9,865 nucleotides of DNA, from the NCBI GenBank assembly GCA_035513295.1, contig DATKCH010000047.1, positions 1 through 9,865 of the forward strand. The letters run 5' to 3'. The notes below the pieces were generated by a model. It was not told where the DNA came from. It searched no databases and saw nothing but the letters and a program-made list of their open reading frames with translations. Source of the stretch: DATHRK01 sp035513295. GTDB lineage: Bacteria > Gemmatimonadota > Gemmatimonadetes > Longimicrobiales > RSA9. Made by a program: the position numbers and the translations under genes. This document shows positions 1-6,912 of the stretch, piece after piece. The first letter of the stretch is position 1; each line of letters begins with the position of its first letter.

Positions 1-1157
1 CGCGCCACGGCGGCGGCGGCGGCTCCCATCGAGGCGACGTGTGCGCCGCCGTCGAGGACCACGCCCAGCGCGTCGGCGAGTCGGGCTTCGTCGCGGGGCG
101 GAACGAGCAGCCCCGTGCGGCCGTCCGCCACGATTTCCTTCATCGCACCCACCGGGGTGGCCACGCACGGCAGGGCGCAGGCCATCGCCTCCACCAGCGA
201 CAGGCCGAAGGCCTCGTTTTCGGACGGCAGGACGAAGGCGTCCGCCGCTCGCAGGTACGTCTCCACGTCGCTCACGGCACCCGCGAAGCGCACATTGCGC
301 GCCAGCCCGTGAGAATTCACGTACTCACGTAGCTCGCTTTCGCAGTTGTGGATGTCGAGTCCTCCCGGTCCCACGAGCAGCAGGGTCGCGCGGGGTCGGC
401 CGGCGACGACCGCCCTCCACGCGCGCAACAGGGTCGGGAGCCCCTTGTAGGAAACCAGGCGGCCGGTGTAGACCGCGACGCGACCGTCGGGGGGCAGTTC
501 CAGGCGGGCTCTCAGCGCGCGCCGTTCGTCCGGGGTCGCCGGGTGGAACCGCGCGGGATCGTACCCGTTCGGAATCCGATAGATGCGCGCCGGTGCTACG
601 CCGTGGTCGCGGTACTCGCGCTCGATGTCGGCCGATATCGCGACCCAACCGTCGGCCCCCCGCAGCAGGCGGTTGCGAGCCCGCACCGAGGCCACGACCG
701 GGGCCGAGTCCGGCCGCAGGCCGAGCCTCGCCAGGCCGCGCGCGAAGAACGCGCCGGACAGCTCGCCGTTGTTGTCGGCCTTGAGGACGACGGGGACCCC
801 GTGGACCAGCGAGACGAGGCGCGCCGGGGCGCCCAGCACGCGGAACCCCGACACGAGCATCACGTCGGCGCCGCGAAGCAGCCGCCGTCCGAGGGCGGGC
901 ACCGTGCCCGCCAGTCCCCATTTCAGGAGATGATGGCGGCCGATCGGCCCGAGCCGGACCACGCGCGCCCCGCCCATGAGCTCGCGCGGCGGCAGGTCCC
1001 GCGCCGTGCGCCGGGTCAGCACCAGGACGTCGTGGCCGCGCCGGCCGAGCTCCTCGGCGAGCAGCGCGGCCTGGGTCTCCCCGCCGCCGATCAGCGGGGC
1101 GTACGTCTCGGTGAGCAGCGCGACGCGCAGCGCGGCTCGTCCGGAGGCCGCGGTCAA
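1..1157 (-). CDS. GT4-type glycosyltransferase, C-terminus cut by window edge
   Basis: A retaining GT-B glycosyltransferase that would move a sugar from a nucleotide donor to a growing glycan on the cytoplasmic side of the membrane. Seen: an N-terminal acceptor domain opening with RVALLTETYAP (residues 11-21) and a Gly-rich GGGE loop at 24-27; the interdomain strand IPNGYDPARF (195-204); the donor-domain strand VYTGRLVSYKG (229-239); LLLVGPGG (259-266); and an EX7E motif, ENEAFGLSLVE, with the two glutamates at 315 and 323, as in GT4. The frame gives 385 complete codons before the edge, so only a short C-terminal helix is probably missing. No ATG or GTG lies in frame near the first beta strand; TTG at 1157 has a GAGG eight bases upstream and is the chosen start. 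It begins 28 nt after the deacetylase gene stops, so it is probably co-transcribed. Family assignment is secure; the donor and acceptor are unknown. Confidence 0.9.
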   Translation of the reverse strand, partial: MTAASGRAALRVALLTETYAPLIGGGETQAALLAEELGRRGHDVLVLTRRTARDLPPRELMGGARVVRLGPIGRHHLLKWGLAGTVPALGRRLLRGADVMLVSGFRVLGAPARLVSLVHGVPVVLKADNNGELSGAFFARGLARLGLRPDSAPVVASVRARNRLLRGADGWVAISADIEREYRDHGVAPARIYRIPNGYDPARFHPATPDERRALRARLELPPDGRVAVYTGRLVSYKGLPTLLRAWRAVVAGRPRATLLLVGPGGLDIHNCESELREYVNSHGLARNVRFAGAVSDVETYLRAADAFVLPSENEAFGLSLVEAMACALPCVATPVGAMKEIVADGRTGLLVPPRDEARLADALGVVLDGGAHVASMGAAAAAVA

Positions 1158-1165
1158 GCGCCTGG

Positions 1166-1169
1166 CCTC
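1166..1169 (-). promoter_or_regulatory. Ribosome binding site supporting TTG start of the distal glycosyltransferase
   Basis: GAGG stands eight bases before TTG at 1155-1157 on the minus strand, inside the 28-nt gap after the deacetylase stop. It decides the start, because no ATG or GTG is available in this frame near the conserved N-terminus. Confidence 0.45.
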
Positions 1170-1185
1170 AGCCGACGGGGTCCGA

Positions 1186-2115
1186 TCACCCGGCCGCTGA
1201 AACGGATGGGGCGGAGCCCGGCGAACGCGCGCGCAGATACTCGTCCAGCTCTTCTCCGGTCCAGTCGCCGACCCAGAAGCGGGGAAGGTGGTGGACGCCG
1301 GACGAGACGGTGCACACCCCCGGGGCGGCGGCGCACGCATAGTCCATCCCGGCTTCCTCCACGAGCGCGAGCGAGCGCCCGTCAAACCCGCCGAAGGGGT
1401 AGGACATGCCCACCACCGTGCGTTCGATCACCGCCTCCAGCGCGTCCCTGGCGCCGACGATCTCCTCCCGCTGCGCGGACTCGCCCAGGTCGGGCAGGAA
1501 CGGGTGCGAGCGCGTGTGCGACCCGATCTCCACGAGGCCGCCATCCGTCAGCGCGCGCAGCTCGTCGGGGGTGAGAGCCCGCGCCGGCTCGGCGGCTGCC
1601 GGCGCCCCGAGCGGCGGCTCGGAGGCGAGCTCATCCAGCGCCCGGGCGCGCTCCTCGCGCCCGCTTCCGCGCAGGCGTCGGTGGAGCGCCCGGAACTCCG
1701 CCGAGCCGCTCTCCCCGCGGCGGGAGGACCAGAGGCGGGTCAGGCGGTCCCACCAGAACTCCCGGCCCAGCTCGTCCGAAACCACGAACACCGTCGCCGG
1801 GACGTCGGCCCGCTCGAGCGCCGGCAGCGCGACCCGCAGGTTGTCCTCGTAGCCGTCGTCGAAGGTGATGGCGACGCAGCCTTCCACGGCCTCCCCCTCG
1901 CGAAGCGCGTGCACGAGATCGCGCAGGGGTGCGACGCGCCAGCGGTCCCGGAGCACCTCGAGGTGCTCGGTGAAGCGTTCGGGCGTCACCCGGATGTCGA
2001 AGGGGTCGTCGCCCTTCGCGTCCACGCGATGGTACAGCAAGATGAACGCGCCGTGGCGCCACCGGTCCGACCATCGCTGGACGATCCGCCGTCCCTTGGC
2101 CATGGGATTCATCAT
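1186..2115 (-). CDS. Polysaccharide deacetylase (NodB/CE4 fold)
   Basis: A 309-residue carbohydrate esterase family 4 type protein, expected to remove N- or O-acetyl groups from a glycan using a metal ion. Seen: LLYHRVD near the N-terminus (26-32); motif 1 TFDDGYEDN (84-92), with the catalytic-base and metal-binding aspartates; motif 2 SHTRSHP (199-205), with the two metal-binding histidines; and motif 3 MSYPFGG (237-243). Between motifs 1 and 2 is an insert of about 65 residues (roughly 115-180) that starts with EFWWDRL and continues as a charged Arg/Glu helix; this insert is familiar in deacetylases of exopolysaccharide clusters. No signal peptide or membrane segment is visible, so a cytoplasmic site is inferred. 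The frame is open further upstream, but ATG at 2115 is preferred: it overlaps the upstream methyltransferase stop as ATGA, has AAGGGGG six bases before it, and places LLYHR where the family begins. Confidence 0.9.
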   Translation of the reverse strand: MMNPMAKGRRIVQRWSDRWRHGAFILLYHRVDAKGDDPFDIRVTPERFTEHLEVLRDRWRVAPLRDLVHALREGEAVEGCVAITFDDGYEDNLRVALPALERADVPATVFVVSDELGREFWWDRLTRLWSSRRGESGSAEFRALHRRLRGSGREERARALDELASEPPLGAPAAAEPARALTPDELRALTDGGLVEIGSHTRSHPFLPDLGESAQREEIVGARDALEAVIERTVVGMSYPFGGFDGRSLALVEEAGMDYACAAAPGVCTVSSGVHHLPRFWVGDWTGEELDEYLRARSPGSAPSVSAAG

Positions 2116-2855
2116 GGAGTTCCCCCTTCCGCCACGCGCGCGCGGATGCCGACGATCACCGGAAACGCAGGATCGTTGACCGCCAGCTCGCCGGCGGACA
2201 GCTCCTCCGCCGCCAGGCCGTGCAGGAAGGCGATGGCGGCGAGGACGTTCCCGTACTGCTCTATCTGGACGTTTTGATCGCCGAAGACGCCACCGAAGAG
2301 TCGGCGGGTGGAGGGCAGCGTGAAGCGCCAATAGTCGCCGGACGAGTCCTCCGGGGCGTCCTCCACGCGGGCGAGGCAGGGGACCGTCGCCAGCAGCACC
2401 CCACCCGGCCGCAGCAGCCGCCGGCAGCCGGCGATCGCGGCTTCCAGGTCCGCTACGAAATGGAGGACCTGGGTGCAGACGAAGGTGTCGAACGCCGCTT
2501 CCGGCACCTGTTCGGCCCGCGTCAGATCCGCAACCACCGTGGCGGCGCCTCCCGGGACCGGCTGAAGGATGTCCCGTCGCTCGACCCGCCGTCCGTAGCG
2601 GCGCAAGTACTGGTCGTCCTTCACCTCGAGCGCGCGGCCCCGCATGTCATCCGCGTATGCTTCGAGAAAGGTCTCGATGTAGTGGCGGTCGATCGGCTTG
2701 CCGCGGTCGTAACCCCACGCCTTGCTGATCGGGCGGACCTGGCGCAGATCGCCGAAGTCCACCGAACCCACAGGAGGGTATGCCAGATACCGGCCGACCG
2801 CCTGGCGCGCGGCCTTCGGAACGAACCGCCGCGCGAGCGTCCTGAGAATCCTCAC
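2112..2855 (-). CDS. SAM-dependent methyltransferase C with a degenerate motif I
   Basis: A 247-residue class I methyltransferase-like protein. Seen: a basic N-terminus; RPISKAWGYDRGKPIDRHYIE (41-61, key residues G48, D50, P55, D57, Y59) and the first Rossmann strand GRALEVKDDQYLRRYG (73-88). At this strand the usual Gly-x-Gly loop is replaced by KDDQY. Further on come VVADLT (107-112), the post-motif strand FDTFVCTQVLHF (122-133), and the RRLLRPGGVLLATVP helix-strand (145-159). From memory, the PIDRxYIExFL plus LExxDxxYxRRFG pattern marks a methyltransferase family often found beside glycosyltransferases in glycan loci; the acceptor is unknown. The GTG start at 2855 overlaps the upstream glycosyltransferase stop as GTGA, and the stop overlaps the deacetylase start as ATGA. 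No good ribosome site precedes the GTG, so translational coupling is likely. It could instead be a sugar-processing protein that has lost catalysis, but the fold call is firm. Confidence 0.82.
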   Translation of the reverse strand: MRILRTLARRFVPKAARQAVGRYLAYPPVGSVDFGDLRQVRPISKAWGYDRGKPIDRHYIETFLEAYADDMRGRALEVKDDQYLRRYGRRVERRDILQPVPGGAATVVADLTRAEQVPEAAFDTFVCTQVLHFVADLEAAIAGCRRLLRPGGVLLATVPCLARVEDAPEDSSGDYWRFTLPSTRRLFGGVFGDQNVQIEQYGNVLAAIAFLHGLAAEELSAGELAVNDPAFPVIVGIRARVAEGGTP

Positions 2856-4027
2856 GCTCCGGCCCGGTCTTCCGGCATGCCCCCCGCCCGCGCCTGGGAA
2901 GCCTCGTCGCGGCCGCGCCGGACGCCGGCGCCGACCTGTTCGATGTGGCGCAGCGTCGTGCGGCCGCAGGCTTCCCAGCTGAAGCGACGCGATCGCTCCA
3001 GGCCCGCCTCGCGCAGGCGCGCGGCGAGCTCGGGATCCGTGAGGACCCTCACGAGCGCCTCGGCGGTCTCCTCGGCGTCATCGGCGTCCACCATCAACGC
3101 GGCGTCGCCGGCCAGCTCCAGCAGCCCGTTGCGGCTCGACGTGACGATCGGGGTTCCGGTGGCCAGGGCCTCGGTGATCGGTATCGGGAACGCCTCCATC
3201 TTGGACGGATAGAGGAAGGCGTCGGCCAGGGAATAGACCGCCGGCAGATCCTCCTGGTCGATCCAGCCGGGGAAGTACACGTCACCGCCCCAGCCGTCCG
3301 CGGGGATCGCGTAGTCGTCGCGCAGCCGCTCGCAGCCCTTCCCGCCCACGACGAGCGCGTGGTCGATGCGCGGATAGGCGGCGCGATACGCGGACAGGAC
3401 GCCGCCGAAGTTCTTGCGCTCGTCGCCACCCAGCTTGGTGAGCGTCAGGACGAATCGGTCTGGCAGTGAGTACCGCGCGCGGACCGCGCGGAGCCGGGCC
3501 GGGTCGTCGATGCGCCGGAAGTGCTTGCCGGGCCCGAAGTACACCGTGTGGATGCGGTCGGCGGGAACGTCGAAGATCTCGTTGAAGGTGTCGGTGGTCA
3601 CGTTCGAGACCGACAGGACGCGGTCCGCCCGGCGCAGGTACAGCGGCATCACCGCGCGGATGTAGCGCACGTCCCACTTGCCGAAGAAATCCGTCAGGAA
3701 CCAGCCGGCGCCGTGCAGCACCATCATCGTCCGGCACGGCGCCAGAAAGGGCACCGTGAACTTCGGGTGGAAGACCACGTCGATCTTTTCGCGCCAGCAG
3801 TGCCACGGGATCGCCACCTGGTCCCACAGGGCCTTGCCCGGCGCGCGCACGACCCTCTCGGTGACGTTCGGGTGGTGGCCGAAGCGGCCGAGGTTGCCGC
3901 CGCTGCGGTACAACAGGACGTACTCGTTGCGCCGATCGATCGAGAGCAGCTCTTCGGTGAGATATCGCGTGTACACGCCGACCCCGCCGTGCTCGTCGAG
4001 CGCGCGGAGCATCAAGCCGATGCGCAA
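2852..4027 (-). CDS. GT4-type glycosyltransferase
   Basis: A 391-residue GT-B glycosyltransferase for glycan assembly. Seen: the N-terminal strand LRIGLMLRAL followed by the Gly-rich GGVGVYTRYL (14-23); VVFHPKFTVPF (84-94); MMVLHGAGWF (101-110); the VLSVSNVTTDTF region at the end of the acceptor domain (137-148); the donor-domain start FVLTLTKLGGDERKN (192-206); the VYFPGWIDQEDLPAVYSLAD segment (250-269); and the EX7E motif MEAFPIPITE with glutamates 278 and 286. Length is normal for the family. The same frame runs open for about 1.4 kb upstream, but that part lies antisense or out of frame to the gap and the fusion gene and has no family character. TTG at 4027, with AGGCGG six bases upstream, starts just before the first beta strand and is preferred over the ATG five codons later, which would remove that strand. 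Gly-Val-Gly near the N-terminus and GT4 motifs suggest a mannosyl- or glucosyl-type enzyme, but the donor is not determined. Confidence 0.9.
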   Translation of the reverse strand: MRIGLMLRALDEHGGVGVYTRYLTEELLSIDRRNEYVLLYRSGGNLGRFGHHPNVTERVVRAPGKALWDQVAIPWHCWREKIDVVFHPKFTVPFLAPCRTMMVLHGAGWFLTDFFGKWDVRYIRAVMPLYLRRADRVLSVSNVTTDTFNEIFDVPADRIHTVYFGPGKHFRRIDDPARLRAVRARYSLPDRFVLTLTKLGGDERKNFGGVLSAYRAAYPRIDHALVVGGKGCERLRDDYAIPADGWGGDVYFPGWIDQEDLPAVYSLADAFLYPSKMEAFPIPITEALATGTPIVTSSRNGLLELAGDAALMVDADDAEETAEALVRVLTDPELAARLREAGLERSRRFSWEACGRTTLRHIEQVGAGVRRGRDEASQARAGGMPEDRAGA

Positions 4028-4033
4028 GGGCGA

Positions 4034-4039
4034 CCGCCT
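4034..4039 (-). promoter_or_regulatory. Ribosome binding site supporting TTG start of the GT4 gene
   Basis: AGGCGG lies six bases before TTG 4025-4027 on the minus strand. Together with the position of the first beta strand, it supports the rare TTG codon and a 391-residue protein over the much longer open frame. Confidence 0.45.
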
Positions 4040-4106
4040 GTAGCTAGAGGACCGCCGAGTGCCGAAGGGGGAGAGCGGGCTCCGGCCACCAGATGTGTTC
4101 GCTCCC

Positions 4107-4136
4107 AAGATACAGGAGAAACCGTGCCAGCCCCAA
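4107..4136 (-). promoter_or_regulatory. Possible sigma70-type promoter for the distal half of the cluster
   Basis: On the minus strand, TTGGGG (4131-4136) and TATCTT (4107-4112) are 18 bases apart and about 80 bases before the TTG start of the GT4 gene. The match to TTGACA/TATAAT is partial (3/6 and 4/6). The support is position: it falls in the less GC-rich half of the only long gap, where a second promoter would make sense. Confidence 0.2.
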
Positions 4137-4317
4137 GGGATCGTAGCGCTCCACCGCGGGACGCCCGCGTGCCGTAACGGCGGGCCTTGCTGTGCGACTC
4201 GGAGCGTCGCGTCGCGCGCGCGGCGACTCGGCGGCCCCGGGCGGCCGCAACAGGCGATGCGGCGGCGCAACGCGGCCCGCCCGCTCCGACGGCCTCCGGC
4301 GCGCGCCCGTACGGGTC

Positions 4318-6045
4318 TCAGCGCCGAAAGCGGCGCAGGAACAGGCGCAGGAGGTCGCCGATGCTCGGATCCCGGTACGGAGCGCTTGTCGCGGCGCCCG
4401 CGGCGACGGCGGGCCCTTCCCGCGGCGTTCCCCCGGGTTCGGGATGCGGCTCGCCCGCGAGCAGCGCGTCCAGTAGCAGGTCGATTCCGAGCGCCTGTAC
4501 GCGCCGCGAGACCTCGCGGTAGGACCGCCGGCCGATCGGCACCTCGCCCCGCCGCACGACCCGGCCGGTGTCCAGCCCCGCGTTGATCGCCTGGATCGTC
4601 ACGCCCGCGGCGTCCTCGCCGTTGGCGATCGCCCAGAACACCGTCTTCTTGCCCCGGTACTCGGGCAGGCGCCCGTGGTGGACCCCGAGCGTTCCGCGTT
4701 TCGGGATGCCGAAGAGCGCGGGCTTCAGGATCGGCCCCCCGTATACGACGCCCACGTCCGCGTCCAGCGACGCGACCCACCCCAGCACCTCGGGCGCGTG
4801 CACGTCGGGGACGACCCGGATTCGGGGTCGGATCCGTTTCACCGCGTCGGCCGGAGGCGCGCCCGACGCGGCGAGCGCCGCTCCCGCGTCGCGCAGCAGG
4901 AGAGGCGCCGCTAGCAGGCCGCGCCGGCGCCAGACATCGGCGATGCGCGCCGCGCGGCCGGTTCCCGACCCGAGGCACAGGACGCCGGCCAGCTCCAGGT
5001 CGGGGTGCGCGTCGACGCGAGCAAGGAAGCGCCACTCGGCTGGCAGGGGGAAGGGGCTGGCGAACACGACCACACGGGTCGTGGGGGACGCGTCCCCACC
5101 AGAGCCCGCGTCCGGCGCCGCTGCGGGGTCGGAGCCCGAGCCCAGCGCCGCGGCCGCGCCGGAGCCCGGCGCGGCGGGCCACTCCGGCGGGTGCGGCACG
5201 AGGGCCTTCAGGCGCTCCTTGCCCGCCTTGAGCGCGGGCTCCACGCGGTGCGCGACGGGGACCCAGGATCGGCCGCTCCCGAGGATCCCGGCGCCCGGGG
5301 TTCGAGGATCGAAGCGCACGAACAGCTCCTCGCCGGTGCTCACCTCCGCGACCCGGCGCGGCGGCAGGATGGGTCTCCGCTGACCCGCCGCGTACAGCGT
5401 CGTCTGGCTGCGGTAGCACTCGATCGCGCGGCGCTTGCGCTCGGCGAACGCCCGCGTGTGAGGCACCACGCGCAGGTCCGGCCTGACGAGGCGGCGCAGG
5501 TCACCGCCGGGCAGGAGGCGCCAGCGGTAGTACACGAAGTACTCCCAGAGAGACGAGCCCGCCGGCGCGGTCCGTGCGCACGCCAACGCGGCGGAGCGCA
5601 GCGTCAGGTGGTCCGGGTGCCGGTCGTAGCGCGACGGCGCCAGCACGGTCGAGGGCCGGATCGCCGCCCATGCGCGCGCCACGCCGAGCGTGAGGTCCGC
5701 GACGTGGAGTCCGAGCGCGCCGTCCGGGAGCCCCAGGAACCGCGCCCGGTCGGCTCCGTACCCGAGCACGTCGGCCGCGCGCCGCGCCTCCGCGGCCCGC
5801 GCCGCCACGAGCTCGGGCACACGCCCGGGCGAAACCGCCGGCGAGCGAGCGCCATCGGTCGCGAACAGCACGTGGACGGCGCAGCCGGCGTCGGAGAGCG
5901 CCGCGATGAGGCGCCCGCACGCGAGCGCCTCATCGTCCATGTGGGGAGCGAGGACGAGCACGGGTCCCGGAAAGCTCCCCAGGTCCGACCCGTCGGCGCC
6001 CCGCGGCGCCGGCCGTGCGCTGTCGAGGTCCGCCGAGCCCGTCAC
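4318..6045 (-). CDS. PIG-L deacetylase / formyltransferase fusion protein
   Basis: A 575-residue two-domain enzyme. The N-terminal half (about 27-245) is a PIG-L/LmbE deacetylase: APHMDDEA (33-40) carries the zinc His35, Asp38 and general-base Asp37, and HPDH (143-146) supplies the third zinc histidine. This fold removes N-acetyl groups from GlcNAc-type substrates. A 35-residue Ala/Gly/Ser/Pro linker (about 288-322) follows. The C-terminal half (about 323-530) is an N10-formyl-tetrahydrofolate transferase: VGVVYGGPILKPALF (431-445), GVHHGRLPEYRG (454-465) with catalytic His456, GVTIQAINAGLDTG (481-494) with Asp492, and an amphipathic basic tail. The Asn of the classical Asn-His-Asp triad is Gly454 here. 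Inferred role: swapping N-acetyl for N-formyl on an amino sugar. GTG at 6045 has GAGG eight bases upstream and an in-frame TAA directly before it, so no longer start exists. It begins 30 nt after methyltransferase B stops. Domain calls are firm; the coupled reaction is inference. Confidence 0.88.
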   Translation of the reverse strand: MTGSADLDSARPAPRGADGSDLGSFPGPVLVLAPHMDDEALACGRLIAALSDAGCAVHVLFATDGARSPAVSPGRVPELVAARAAEARRAADVLGYGADRARFLGLPDGALGLHVADLTLGVARAWAAIRPSTVLAPSRYDRHPDHLTLRSAALACARTAPAGSSLWEYFVYYRWRLLPGGDLRRLVRPDLRVVPHTRAFAERKRRAIECYRSQTTLYAAGQRRPILPPRRVAEVSTGEELFVRFDPRTPGAGILGSGRSWVPVAHRVEPALKAGKERLKALVPHPPEWPAAPGSGAAAALGSGSDPAAAPDAGSGGDASPTTRVVVFASPFPLPAEWRFLARVDAHPDLELAGVLCLGSGTGRAARIADVWRRRGLLAAPLLLRDAGAALAASGAPPADAVKRIRPRIRVVPDVHAPEVLGWVASLDADVGVVYGGPILKPALFGIPKRGTLGVHHGRLPEYRGKKTVFWAIANGEDAAGVTIQAINAGLDTGRVVRRGEVPIGRRSYREVSRRVQALGIDLLLDALLAGEPHPEPGGTPREGPAVAAGAATSAPYRDPSIGDLLRLFLRRFRR

Positions 6046-6053
6046 TTACGAAG

Positions 6054-6057
6054 CCTC
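6054..6057 (-). promoter_or_regulatory. Ribosome binding site of the deacetylase/formyltransferase gene
   Basis: GAGG lies eight bases upstream of GTG 6043-6045 on the minus strand. With the in-frame TAA immediately before that GTG, it fixes the start of the fusion gene. Confidence 0.5.
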
Positions 6058-6075
6058 ACGCCGATGGGCCCGAGG

Positions 6076-6912
6076 TCACACCCTGATCGCAGTCACCGAC
6101 AGCTTGTACGCCCACTTGAGCGCCAGGGTCTCGGGGAGCGCGTTGTACAGCGGCTTGAAGCCGTAGTGATAGAGAGCGGCCTTCAGGCCGCTCCGCTTGG
6201 CCGGTAGCGCGCGGTGATGCTCGTGCACCGCCTCCTCTACGCGGAACCCCTCGAACATCTCGAGGATCTCCTCGTCCGTGTAGAACTCGTTCACCGGCGG
6301 GTCCTCCTCCTTGTACTCGATGTTCTCGCGGCCCAGCCGATGCACGGTCCACATCCAGGAGGGCTTGCGGTAGAAGTGCGAGATGATCGCGCGCCCGCCG
6401 GTCTTCAGCACGCGCCGCGCCTCGGCGATCGCGCGTCCGGTGTCGCCCGTGGCGTGCAGCACGCCGTTCGCCCAGACCGCGTCGAAGGTCTCGTCCGGGA
6501 ACGAGAGGGAGAGCGCGTTCTCAACGCGAACGTCCTCGGCGCGCACGCCCTCCACCTCGAAGTGCCGCTTCGTCATGCGCACGGCGTTCGGCGTGAGGTC
6601 GGTCGCCGTGACGCGGACACCGCGCTTGAGGAACTCGAGGCTGTCGTAGCCCATCCCGCAGCCGATCTCGAGCAGGTGCTTGCCGCGCAGGCGCGCGGAC
6701 TCGCGCTCGATCCGGTCCATGATCCAGGGAAACTTGTAGGGGTTCATCCAGGGCCGGATGTGCGCGAAGAACTCCGGCGTGCCGGGCTCGATGCTCCGGT
6801 CCGAGACGTACTGGAAGCCGAGAGTGTGGCTGTCCCAGTAGTCCCGAACCGACGCGCTGGTCCGCTCGAGGTCCGGGTCCAACGTATCCTCCCGCGTGAC
6901 GGTCGCGCTCAT
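6076..6912 (-). CDS. SAM-dependent methyltransferase B (EPGT-signature type)
   Basis: A 278-residue class I methyltransferase. Seen: an N-terminal helix SVRDYWDSHT (21-30) and IEPGTPEFF (41-49); motif I LLEIGCGMGYD (80-90); the acidic residue ending strand 2, TATD (102-105); FDAVWANGVLHA (143-154) with the usual His; the ARRVLKTGG post-motif (165-173); and a long C-terminal extension, rich in Arg, Tyr and Trp (about 180-278), that probably forms the acceptor site. Its N-terminal signature and C-terminal extension both resemble methyltransferase A on the far side of the amidotransferase gene, so the two look like paralogues. ATG at 6912 overlaps the amidotransferase stop as ATGA and has AGGTGA four bases upstream; the longer open frame extends into the amidotransferase gene and is rejected. 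The acceptor is unknown; a glycan hydroxyl or carboxyl group is likely from context. Confidence 0.88.
   Translation of the reverse strand: MSATVTREDTLDPDLERTSASVRDYWDSHTLGFQYVSDRSIEPGTPEFFAHIRPWMNPYKFPWIMDRIERESARLRGKHLLEIGCGMGYDSLEFLKRGVRVTATDLTPNAVRMTKRHFEVEGVRAEDVRVENALSLSFPDETFDAVWANGVLHATGDTGRAIAEARRVLKTGGRAIISHFYRKPSWMWTVHRLGRENIEYKEEDPPVNEFYTDEEILEMFEGFRVEEAVHEHHRALPAKRSGLKAALYHYGFKPLYNALPETLALKWAYKLSVTAIRV

Larger units (their letters stand above)
4028..4317 (-). other. 290-nt gap between the fusion gene and the GT4 gene
   Basis: This is the only long non-coding stretch inside the run. Just after the fusion gene, two alternative GC-rich hairpins share bases: arms 4231-4236/4243-4248 (GCGGCC, six-base loop) and 4244-4249/4258-4263 (GCCGCA, eight-base loop). 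Neither is followed by a T-tract, so an intrinsic terminator is not supported. The half nearer the GT4 gene (about 4085-4160) looks clearly less GC-rich than its surroundings, as promoter regions often are. A short minus-strand frame ends with TAG at 4044-4046; from GTG 4154 it would encode 36 residues including LARFLLYLGSEHIWW, but it has no ribosome site and matches nothing I recognise. Confidence 0.5.

Noticed and set aside
325..921. Minus-strand frame of 198 residues inside the distal glycosyltransferase
   Set aside because: It overlaps the clear GT4 frame in another register and is Arg/Pro/Gly-rich with no motif.
4116..4131. Sigma54-like TGGCAC element on the minus strand
   Set aside because: The -24 half matches, but the GC expected ten bases later is absent (CC is found), so the second half of the promoter is missing.
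4231..4263. Intrinsic terminator after the fusion gene
   Set aside because: Six-base GC hairpins are present, but no T-tract follows on the minus strand.
4028..5419. Minus-strand open frame extending the GT4 gene to 855 residues
   Set aside because: The extension is Arg/Gly/Pro-rich, lies out of frame over the fusion gene and the gap, and has no domain; the real protein begins at the TTG at 4027.
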